Shown here in pieces: positions 47,601-57,900 of a DNA stretch of 64,000 nucleotides. This stretch comes from Phalacrocorax aristotelis (Eukaryota; Chordata; Aves; Suliformes; Phalacrocoracidae): contig NW_027441100.1 in NCBI RefSeq assembly GCF_949628215.1, positions 1-64,000 of the forward strand, written 5' to 3'. Positions within the stretch are counted from its first letter, which is position 1. Each line of letters opens with the position of its first letter. Below the pieces are notes generated by a model that saw nothing but the letters and a program-made list of their open reading frames with translations, made no database searches and was not told where the DNA came from. The position numbers and the translations under genes were made by a program.

Positions 47601-50600
47601 AGGGAGGAAAGAAGACTAGGGGCAGAAAGCTGAAGCGAGCGAGATAGAGAAAGACAAGAAAAGCGACAAGAACAGGGCAGAGAGGAGAGAATGAAGCCAC
47701 GGGGACAGGGAGCCGAGAGAGCCAACGACGGAGGGAAGGGGCCGGGGTAGGGAAGACCTCAAAACAAACCATGGGGCTACGTGGTACAGAGCATGACCAG
47801 GGAGAGAATTAACCATTAGGGACAGGGAGCCAGAGGAAAAAGAAAATACACCAAAAGGGAGATGGAGAGCAAAAGGAATCGCAATGCGTACAGAAAGAAG
47901 AACGAAACATTTCTAAAATAGGAACATGGGGAAGCCAGAAAGGACAAAACCTACAGGGCAGAGAGGGAAGAATTAACGATAGACACAGAGAGCTGGGCAG
48001 AAAGAGATGGAGAAAGGCTAAAGATCACACGGCCAAGAGGGAAGACGTTTAAAAACAGGGGCAAGAAGCCAGAGAGGGGGAGAGAGGCAACAATAAAATG
48101 GGGACGGGCCACGGGGCAGCGAGGAGGGAACCGATGAATAAGAAAAGGAGGCCAAAGAGAACACAATGTAGTATGGAAAAAAGGAACAGCGGCCTACGGG
48201 GAAGGAGGAATTAAAGATCAGGCACTGGGAGGCAGACAGAGACAAACGAAGAAACAAGTGAAAAAACCAACAGCAATGGGCTACCAAGACAGAGAGGGAG
48301 GAAATTGGGCAATAAAACATAGCAGCAAGGAGCGGGACAGAGAGAGTTGAGGACAAACAAACAGCACGGGTCTATGTGAAAGAGAACATGGAATTAGAAC
48401 ACAGAGAGGGAGCCTGTCAGAGGTGGCGATAAAAGCAGCAGAGAGGGGAAGAGAGGCAGCAGAAAGAGGGAAGAGCAGGACAGAGACCAAGAAAGAACGG
48501 TGAGGAGCAGGCTGGAAACGCACAAAGAACCTGGGGCAGGCAGCACAACAGCGAGGGAGGAAAGAAGACTAGGGGCAGAAAGCTGAACCGAGCGAGATGG
48601 AGAAAGACAAGAAAAGCGACAAGAACAGGGCAGAGAGGAGAGAATGAAGCCACGGGGACAGGGATCCGAGACAGCCAACGACGGAGGGAAGGGGCCGGGG
48701 TAGGGAAGACCTCAAAACAAACCATGGGGCTACGTGGTACAGAGCATGAGCAGGGAGAGAATTAGCCATTAGGGACAGGGAGCCAGAGGAAAAAGAAAAT
48801 ACACCAAAAAGGAGATGGAGAGCAAAAGGAATCGCAATGCGTACAGAAAGAAGAACGAAACAATTCTAAAATAGGGACATGGGGAAGCCAGAAAGGACAA
48901 CCGCTACAGGCTACAGGGCAGAGAGGGAAGAATTAACGATAGACACAGAGAGCTGGGCAGAAAGAGATGGAGAAAGGCTAAAGATCACACGGCCAACAGG
49001 GAAGAGAGGGAAGACGTTTAAAAACAGGGGCAAGAAGCCAGAGAGAGGGGGAGAGAGGCAACAATAAAATGGGGACGGGCCACGGGGCAGCGAGGAGGGA
49101 ACCGATGAATAAGAAAAGGAGGCCAAAGAGAACACAATGTAGTATGGAAAAAAGGAACAGCGGCCTACGGGGAAGGAGGAATTAAAGATCAGGCACTGGG
49201 AGGCAGACAGAGACAAACGAAGAAACAAGTGAAAAAACCAACAGCAATGGGCTACCAAGACAGAGAGGGAGGAAATTGGGCAATAAAACATAGCAGCAAG
49301 GAGCGGGACAGAGAGAGTTGAGGACAAACAAACAGCACGGGTCTATGTGAAAGAGAACATGGAATTAGAACACAGAGAGGGAGCCTGTCAGAGGTGGAGA
49401 TAAAAGCAGCAGAGAGGGGAAGAGAGGCAGCAGAAAGAGGTAAGAGCAGGACAGAGACCAAGAAAGAACGGTGAGGAGCAGGCTGGAAACGCACAAAGAA
49501 CCTGGGGCAGGCAGCACGACAGCGAGGGAGGAAAGAAGACTAGGGGCAGAAAGCTGAAGCGAGCGAGATGGAGAAAGACAAGAAAAGCGACAAGAACAGG
49601 GCAGAGAGGAGAGAATGAAGCCACGGGGACAGGGATCCGAGAGAGCCAACGACGGAGGGAAGGGGCCGGGGTAGGGAAGACCTCAAAACAAACCATGGGG
49701 CTACGTGGTACAGAGCATGAGCAGGGAGAGAATTAACCATTAGGGACAGGGAGCCAGAGGAAAAAGAAAATACACCAAAAGGGAGATGGAGAGCAAAAGG
49801 AATCGCAATGCGTACAGAAAGAAGAGCGAAACATTTCTAAAATAGGGACATGGGGAAGCCAGAAAGGACAACCGCTACAGGCTACAGGGCAGAGAGGGAA
49901 GAATTAACGATAGACACAGAGAGCTGGGCAGAAAGAGATGGAGAAAAGCTAAAGATCACACGGCCAACAGGGAAGAGAGGGAAGACGTTTAAAAACAGGG
50001 GCAAGAAGCCAGAGAGGGGGAGAGAGGCAACAATAAAATGGGGACGGGCCACGGGGCAGCGAGGAGGGAACCGATGAATAAGAAAAGGAGGCCAAAGAGA
50101 ACACAATGTAGTATGGAAAAAAGGAACAGCGGCCTACGGGGAAGGAGGAATTAAAGATCAGGCACTGGGAGGCAGACAGAGACAAACGAAGAAACAAGTG
50201 AAAAAACCAACAGCAATGCGCTACCAAGACAGAGAGGGAGGAAATTGGGCAATAAAACATAGCAGCAAGGAGCGGGACAGAGAGAGTTGAGGACAAACAA
50301 ACAGCACGGGTCTATGTGAAAGAGAACATGGAATTAGAACACAGAGAGGGAGCCTGTCAGAGGTGGAGATAAAAGCAGCAGAGAGGGGAAGAGAGGCAGC
50401 AGAAAGAGGTAAGAGCAGGACAGAGACCAAGAAAGAACGGTGAGGAGCAGGCTGGAAACGCACAAAGAACCTGGGGCAGGCAGCACGACAGCGAGGGAGG
50501 AAAGAAGACTAGGGGCAGAAAGCTGAAGCGAGCGAGATAGAGAAAGACAAGAAAAGCGACAAGAACAGGGCAGAGAGGAGAGAATGAAGCCACGGGGACA

Positions 50601-53549
50601 GGGAGCCGAGAGAGCCAACGACGGAGGGAAGGGGCCGGGGTAGGGAAGACCTCAAAACAAACCATGGGGCTACGTGGTACAGAGCATGACCAGGGAGAGA
50701 ATTAACCATTAGGGACAGGGAGCCAGAGGAAAAAGAAAATACACCAAAAGGGAGATGGAGAGCAAAAGGAATCGCAATGCGTACAGAAAGAAGAACGAAA
50801 CATTTCTAAAATAGGAACATGGGGAAGCCAGAAAGGACAAAACCTACAGGGCAGAGAGGGAAGAATTAACGATAGACACAGAGAGCTGGGCAGAAAGAGA
50901 TGGAGAAAGGCTAAAGATCACACGGCCAAGAGGGAAGACGTTTAAAAACAGGGGCAAGAAGCCAGAGAGGGGGAGAGAGGCAACAATAAAATGGGGACGG
51001 GCCACGGGGCAGCGAGGAGGGAACCGATGAATAAGAAAAGGAGGCCAAAGAGAACACAATGTAGTATGGAAAAAAGGAACAGCGGCCTACGGGGAAGGAG
51101 GAATTAAAGATCAGGCACTGGGAGGCAGACAGAGACAAACGAAGAAACAAGTGAAAAAACCAACAGCAATGGGCTACCAAGACAGAGAGGGAGGAAATTG
51201 GGCAATAAAACATAGCAGCAAGGAGCGGGACAGAGAGAGTTGAGGACAAACAAACAGCACGGGTCTATGTGAAAGAGAACATGGAATTAGAACACAGAGA
51301 GGGAGCCTGTCAGAGGTGGCGATAAAAGCAGCAGAGAGGGGAAGAGAGGCAGCAGAAAGAGGGAAGAGCAGGACAGAGACCAAGAAAGAACGGTGAGGAG
51401 CAGGCTGGAAACGCACAAAGAACCTGGGGCAGGCAGCACAACAGCGAGGGAGGAAAGAAGACTAGGGGCAGAAAGCTGAACCGAGCGAGATGGAGAAAGA
51501 CAAGAAAAGCGACAAGAACAGGGCAGAGAGGAGAGAATGAAGCCACGGGGACAGGGATCCGAGACAGCCAACGACGGAGGGAAGGGGCCGGGGTAGGGAA
51601 GACCTCAAAACAAACCATGGGGCTACGTGGTACAGAGCATGAGCAGGGAGAGAATTAGCCATTAGGGACAGGGAGCCAGAGGAAAAAGAAAATACACCAA
51701 AAAGGAGATGGAGAGCAAAAGGAATCGCAATGCGTACAGAAAGAAGAACGAAACAATTCTAAAATAGGGACATGGGGAAGCCAGAAAGGACAACCGCTAC
51801 AGGCTACAGGGCAGAGAGGGAAGAATTAACGATAGACACAGAGAGCTGGGCAGAAAGAGATGGAGAAAGGCTAAAGATCACACGGCCAACAGGGAAGAGA
51901 GGGAAGACGTTTAAAAACAGGGGCAAGAAGCCAGAGAGAGGGGGAGAGAGGCAACAATAAAATGGGGACGGGCCACGGGGCAGCGAGGAGGGAACCGATG
52001 AATAAGAAAAGGAGGCCAAAGAGAACACAATGTAGTATGGAAAAAAGGAACAGCGGCCTACGGGGAAGGAGGAATTAAAGATCAGGCACTGGGAGGCAGA
52101 CAGAGACAAACGAAGAAACAAGTGAAAAAACCAACAGCAATGGGCTACCAAGACAGAGAGGGAGGAAATTGGGCAATAAAACATAGCAGCAAGGAGCGGG
52201 ACAGAGAGAGTTGAGGACAAACAAACAGCACGGGTCTATGTGAAAGAGAACATGGAATTAGAACACAGAGAGGGAGCCTGTCAGAGGTGGAGATAAAAGC
52301 AGCAGAGAGGGGAAGAGAGGCAGCAGAAAGAGGTAAGAGCAGGACAGAGACCAAGAAAGAACGGTGAGGAGCAGGCTGGAAACGCACAAAGAACCTGGGG
52401 CAGGCAGCACGACAGCGAGGGAGGAAAGAAGACTAGGGGCAGAAAGCTGAAGCGAGCGAGATGGAGAAAGACAAGAAAAGCGACAAGAACAGGGCAGAGA
52501 GGAGAGAATGAAGCCACGGGGACAGGGATCCGAGAGAGCCAACGACGGAGGGAAGGGGCCGGGGTAGGGAAGACCTCAAAACAAACCATGGGGCTACGTG
52601 GTACAGAGCATGAGCAGGGAGAGAATTAACCATTAGGGACAGGGAGCCAGAGGAAAAAGAAAATACACCAAAAGGGAGATGGAGAGCAAAAGGAATCGCA
52701 ATGCGTACAGAAAGAAGAGCGAAACATTTCTAAAATAGGGACATGGGGAAGCCAGAAAGGACAACCGCTACAGGCTACAGGGCAGAGAGGGAAGAATTAA
52801 CGATAGACACAGAGAGCTGGGCAGAAAGAGATGGAGAAAGGCTAAAGATCACACGGCCAACAGGGAAGAGAGGGAAGACGTTTAAAAACAGGGGCAAGAA
52901 GCCAGAGAGAGGGAGAGAGGCAACAATAAAATGGGGACGGGCCACGGGGCAGCGAGGAGGGAACCGATGAATAAGAAAAGGCGGCCAAAGAGAACACAAT
53001 GTAGTATGGAAAAAAGGAACAGCGGCCTACGGGGAAGGAGGAATTAAAGATCAGGCACTGGGAGGCAGGCAGAGACAAACGAAGAAACAAGTGAAAAAAC
53101 CAACAGCAATGGGCTACCAAGACAGAGAGGGAGGAAATTCGGCAATAAAACATAGCAGCAAGGAGCGGGACAGAGAGAGTTGAGGACAAACAAACAGCAC
53201 GGGTCTATGTGAAAGAGAACATGGAATTAGAACACAGAGAGGGAGCCTGTCAGAGGTGGAGATAAAAGCAGCAGAGAGGGGAAGAGAGGCAGCAGAAAGA
53301 GGGAAGAGCAGGACAGAGACCAAGAAAGAACGGTGAGGAGCAGGCTGGAAACGCACAAAGAACCTGGGGCAGGCAGCACGACAGCGAGGGAGGAAAGAAG
53401 ACTAGGGGCAGAAAGCTGAACCGAGCGAGATGGAGAAAGACAAGAAAAGCGACAAGAACAGGGCAGAGAGGAGAGAATGAAGCCACGGGGACAGGGATCC
53501 GAGACAGCCAACGACGGAGGGAAGGGGCCGGGGAGGGAACACCACAAAA
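35640..53549. repeat. Expanded ~969-bp monomer array, block 5 (18 monomers)
   Basis: Landmark ATGGGGAAGCCAGAAAGGAC at 36331, 37301, 38271, 39234, 40203, 41156, 42127, 43096, 44064, 45033, 45986, 46957, 47926, 48879, 49850, 50819, 51772 and 52743. Most spacings are 968-971 bp; the 953-bp class recurs where CGGCCAAGAGGGAAGACG and AAAACCTACAGGGCAG shorten the unit. Monomers differ by diagnostic substitutions that allow their order to be followed. No gene. Confidence 0.92.
44064..52742. repeat. Three-monomer higher-order repeat, 2893-bp period, 3 copies
   Basis: Monomer spacings cycle 971, 969, 953 bp: 45986 to 48879 is 2893 and 48879 to 51772 is 2893. Private variants recur at the same phase, for example GAGCATGACCAGGGAGAG (near 44900, 47793, 50686), GAAAAGCTAAAGATC (near 47053 and 49946), AGCAATGCGCTACC (near 44430, 47323, 50216) and GAATTAGCCATTAGGG (near 45870, 48763, 51656). 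The copies look identical base for base where compared. Confidence 0.9.
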
Positions 53550-53882
53550 GGTAATTCCGGCAGGGGGAAGATCGCGACCACCGACTCTCGGACCACCACC
53601 GACCCAAGTAACACCACCTACTCAGAAGAGGACAACCGAGCCTGCGCAGTAATTTACTTAAGAACGAGCAAGTTTGTACCAATCAGTAGACAGGACAATG
53701 ATGAATACGTCTGACTACGTAAAATTTTGAGCTATAAATTGTAGGGGAAAGGTGTGTGAGGTACGCACGTTATGAGGAGCGATCCCCCGTGCATCCGGCG
53801 CCGTGAATAAAGAATGCCTGCTCTTTAATACTAAATTGGTGTTACAGAGTTTTTTCCAATTTTACCACGATTTTTGGTAACA
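53550..53882 (+). mobile_element. LTR-B solo LTR, copy 5 (diverged)
   Basis: 333 bp with the same architecture. It carries private changes absent from copies 1-4: ACTCTCGGACC, TTACTTAAGAACG (one base shorter), GACAATGATG, CGTTATGAGGAG and GAGTTTTTTCC. TATAAATT and AATAAA are intact. Confidence 0.72.
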
Positions 53883-54185
53883 CAGGGAGTCAGACCAAGA
53901 GAGCCAGAGAAAGACAAAATACCGACAGGCTACAGGACAGAGCAGGAGGAATACAAAAAAACGGAGCCAGAGCCAGGCAGAGAAAGAAAAGTAGCCACAG
54001 GCTACAGGACAGAGAGAGGGAGGACTGAAAAGACAGGGAGGCAGGGAGCCACTCAGAGCGAGATGGAGAAAGAAGGTGCGGGGGGACGCAAAAAAAATTT
54101 TGCAGCAGGTAAGGAAAGAGAGGGGGCCAGGGGAGAGACAGGGAGGGCCCAGGACGCACAAGAGAGGCAACGGGGCCCCAGTGGC
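53883..54185. repeat. Purine-rich spacer after LTR-B, block 5
   Basis: Same origin as the other spacers but with several small deletions (one GGCAGAGAGA unit near 53978 and a shortened A run near 54092). Confidence 0.7.
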
Positions 54186-54305
54186 CCAGGACTCACCGCA
54201 ACTCTCGCTCTCAGCGCTGCTGGCACAATTTAGCCGTTCAGCTGCTTCTTTCCCTTCGCTCCTCACTGCCTCTTTTGCAGCTCCGTATTCTGAGGCCTTC
54301 TGGGT

Positions 54306-54947
54306 AAAAATGTTTTTAACCCGAAGAGGACATTTTGGTTTAGTGCCAGCAATAGAGCACTAGTTTTCTTGTGCATGAGCCTGCTCTACCAGAAATAGCA
54401 GAGGCCTGGATGTAACTTTCGTCTTTTCCCCTTTGATGTGGGAGACATTCTGTGTCATGAGGCTTTCAGCAGCAATGTTATCGGAAATGCTTTAGGACAG
54501 AATAGGAAGCTTTTGCTTAGTGGGAGGCTATGCAGGCCATTTACACATGCTGCGTCTGCTTGTGTGTTGCTGGAGGAGGGAAACGACTGGCAATGTATTC
54601 TGCCAGAGACCCCTTAGGTGTGGGAGCAAACCCGTGCCGTTATGGGTAAAGACGACAGTGTCGTTGCGACACTTATTGCGGTTCAGCCAGCCACTCCTAG
54701 TCACCGCAGAAACACTTAACGGGATCCCGTTGGACACGTGTGGTGGGCGGCAAACCAGGTCAAAGGGTACTGCCAGGAATTTCCGATAGTCACGTGTTCA
54801 GTTTATGTCATCCTGTCAGGAATTTCCCTTTGTAAGAGAAATACTTAAAGTCGCTTGGATGTTGCCGTCCAGTAAGCGCTGCAACACTTAATATCTTCTT
54901 TCAGATCATCTGAAGTCATCTATCCAGCAGTTAAGGATCCAACCCCC
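54306..54947. other. Unassigned segment between the two array types
   Basis: Mixed composition, no tandem structure, and no open frame above about 90 codons. A direct repeat CAGGAATTTCC occurs at about 54772 and 54819, and the hairpin-capable GACAGTGTCGTTGCGACAC lies at about 54653-54671. TATCTTCTTTCAG at about 54892-54904 looks like a splice acceptor. It could be single-copy flank or an unrecognised solo LTR; I cannot assign it. Confidence 0.4.
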
Positions 54948-57900
54948 GCAATGGCGTGCCGCGGCAAAACCGGGCCGGATCCGGCCTCCGAAATGGCGTG
55001 CGGCGGCAAAACCGGGCCGGATCCGGCCTCCGAAATGGCGTGCCGCGGCAAAACCGGGCCGGATCCGGCCTCCGAAATGGCGTGCGGCGGCAAAACCGGG
55101 CCAGATCCGGCCTCCGAAATGGCGTGCCGCGGCAAAACCGGGCCGGATCCGGCCTCCGAAATGGCGTGCCACGGCAAAACCGGGCCGGATCCGACCTCCG
55201 AAATGGCGTGCGGCGGCAAAACCGGGCCGGATCCGGCCTCCGAAATGGCGTGCCGCGGCAAAACCGGGCCGGATCCGGCCTCCGAAATGGCGTGCCGCGG
55301 CAAAACCGGGCCGGATCCGGCCTCCGAAATGGCGTGCCGCGGCAAAACCGGGCCGGATTCGGCCTCCGGAATGGCGTGCGGCGGCAAAACCGGGCCGGAT
55401 CCGGCCTCCGAAATGGCGTGCCGCGGCAAAACCGGGCCGATCCGGCCTCCGAAATGGCGTGCCGCGGCAAAACCGGGCCGGATCCGGCCTCTGAAATGGC
55501 ATGCGGCGGCAAAACCGGGCCGGATCCGGCCTCCGAAATGGCGTGCCGCGGAAAAACCGGGCCGGATCCGGCCTCCGAAATGGCGTGCGGCGGCAAAACC
55601 GGGCCGGATCCGGCCTCCGAAATGGCGTGCCGTGGAAAAACCGGGCCGGATCCGGCCTCCGAAATGGCGTGCCGCGGCAAAACCGGGCCGGATCCGGCCT
55701 CCGAAATGGCGTGCGGCGGCAAAACCGGGCCGGATCCGGCCTCCGAAATGGCGTGCCGCGGCAAAACCGGGCCGGATCCGGCCTCCGAAATGGCGTGCCG
55801 CGGCAAAACCGGGCCGGATCCGGCCTCCGAAATGGTGTGCGGCGGCAAAACCGGGCCGGATCCGGCCTCCGAAATGGCGTGCCGCGGCAAAACCGGGCCG
55901 GATCCGGCCTCCGAAATGGCGTGCGGCGGCAAAACCGGGCCAGATCCGGCCTCCGAAATGGCGTGCCGCGGCAAAACCGGGCCGGATTCGGCCTCCGGAA
56001 TGGCGTGCCGCGGCAAAACCGGGCCGGATCCGGCCTCCGAAATGGCGTGCGGCGGCAAAACCGGGCCGGATCCGGCCTCCGAAATGGCGTGCCGCGGCAA
56101 AACCGGGCCGGATCCGGCCTCCGAAATGGCGTGCGGCGGCAAAACCGGGCCGGATCCGGCCTCCGAAATGGCGTGCCGCGGCAAAACCGGGCCAGATCCG
56201 GCCTCCGAAATGGCGTGCCGCGGCAAAACCGGGCCGGATCCAGCCTCCGAAATGGCGTGCGGCGGCAAAACCGGGCCGGATCCGGCCTCCGAAATGGCAT
56301 GCGGCGGCAAAACCGGGCCGGATCCGGCCTCTGAAATGGCATGCGGCGGCAAAACCGGGCCGGATCCGGCCTCCGAAATGGCGTGCCGCGGCAAAACCGG
56401 GCCGGATCCGGCCTCCGAAATGGCGTGCCGCGGCAAAACCGGGCCGGATCCGGCCTCCGAAATGGCGTGCGGCGGCAAAACCGGGCCGGATCCGGCCTCC
56501 GAAATGGCGTGCCACGGCAAAACCGGGCCGGATCCGACCTCCGAAATGGCGTGCGGCGGCAAAACCGGGCCGGATCCGGCCTCCGAAATGGCGTGTGGCG
56601 GCAAAACCGGGCCGGATCCGGCCTCCGAAATGGCGTGCCGCGGCAAAACCGGGCCGGATCCGGCCTCCGAAATGGCGTGCGGCGGCAAAACCGGGCCGGA
56701 TCCGGCCTCCGAAATGGCGTGCGGCGGCAAAACCGGGCCGGATCCGGCCTCCGAAATGGCGTGCCGCGGCAAAACCGGGCCGGATCCGGCCTCCGAAATG
56801 GCGTGCCGCGGAAAAACCGGGCCGATCCGGCCTCCGAAATGGCGTGCCGCGGCAAAACCGGGCCGGATCCGGCCTCTGAAATGGCATGCGGCGGCAAAAC
56901 CGGGCCGGATCCGGCCTCCGAAATGGCGTGCCGCGGCAAAACCGGGCCGGATCCGGCCTCCGAAATGGCGTGCCGCGGCAAAACCGGGCCGGATCCGGCC
57001 TCCGAAATGGCGTGCGGCGGCAAAACCGGGCCGGATCCGGCCTCCGAAATGGCGTGCCGCGGCAAAACCGGGCCGGATCCGGTCTCCGAAATGGCGTGCC
57101 GCGGCAAAACCGGGCCGGATTCGGCCTCCGAAATGGCGTGCGGCGGCAAAACCGGGCCGGATCCGGCCTCCGAAATGGCGTGCGGCGGCAAAACCGGGCC
57201 GGATCCAGCCTCCGAAATGGCGTGCGGCGGCAAAACCAGGCCGGATCCGGCCTCCGAAATGGCGTGCGGCGGCAAAACCGGGCCGGATCCGGCCTCTGAA
57301 ATGGCATGCGGCGGCAAAACCGGGCCGGATCCGGCCTCCGAAATGGCGTGCCGCGGCAAAACCGGGCCGGATCCGGCCTCCGAAATGGCGTGCGGCGGCA
57401 AAACCGGGCCGGATCCGGCCTCCGAAATGGCGTGCCACGGCAAAACCGGGCCGGATCCGACCTCCGAAATGGCGTGCGGCGGCAAAACCGGGCCGGATCC
57501 GGCCTCCGAAATGGTGTGCGGCGGCAAAACCGGGCCGGATCCGGCCTCCGAAATGGCGTGCCGCGGCAAAACCGGGCCGGATCCGGCCTCCGAAATGGCG
57601 TGCGGCGGCAAAACCGGGCCGGATCCGGCCTCCGAAATGGCGTGCCGCGGCAAAACCGGGCCGGATCCGGCCTCCGAAATGGCGTGCCGCGGCAAAACCG
57701 GGCCGGATCCGGCCTCTGAAATGGCATGCGGCGGCAAAACCGGGCCGGATCCGGCCTCCGAAATGGCGTGCCGCGGCAAAACCGGGCCGGATCCGGCCTC
57801 CGAAATGGCGTGCCGCGGCAAAACCGGGCCGGATCCGGCCTCCGAAATGGCGTGCCGCGGCAAAACCGGGCCGGATTCGGCCTCCGGAATGGCGTGCCGC

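Larger units (their letters stand above)
35580..54305. repeat. Ampliconic block 5 (expanded, CpG segment lost)
   Basis: The block starts at the LTR-A tail as the others do, but carries about 18 monomers before LTR-B at 53550. After LTR-B and its spacer, homology to the start of the CpG segment continues with increasing divergence (GCTGCTTCTTTCCCTTCGCT, then TTTTGCAGCTCCGTATTCTG) and fades near 54305. No minisatellite, promoter cluster or LTR-A follows. Confidence 0.85.
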
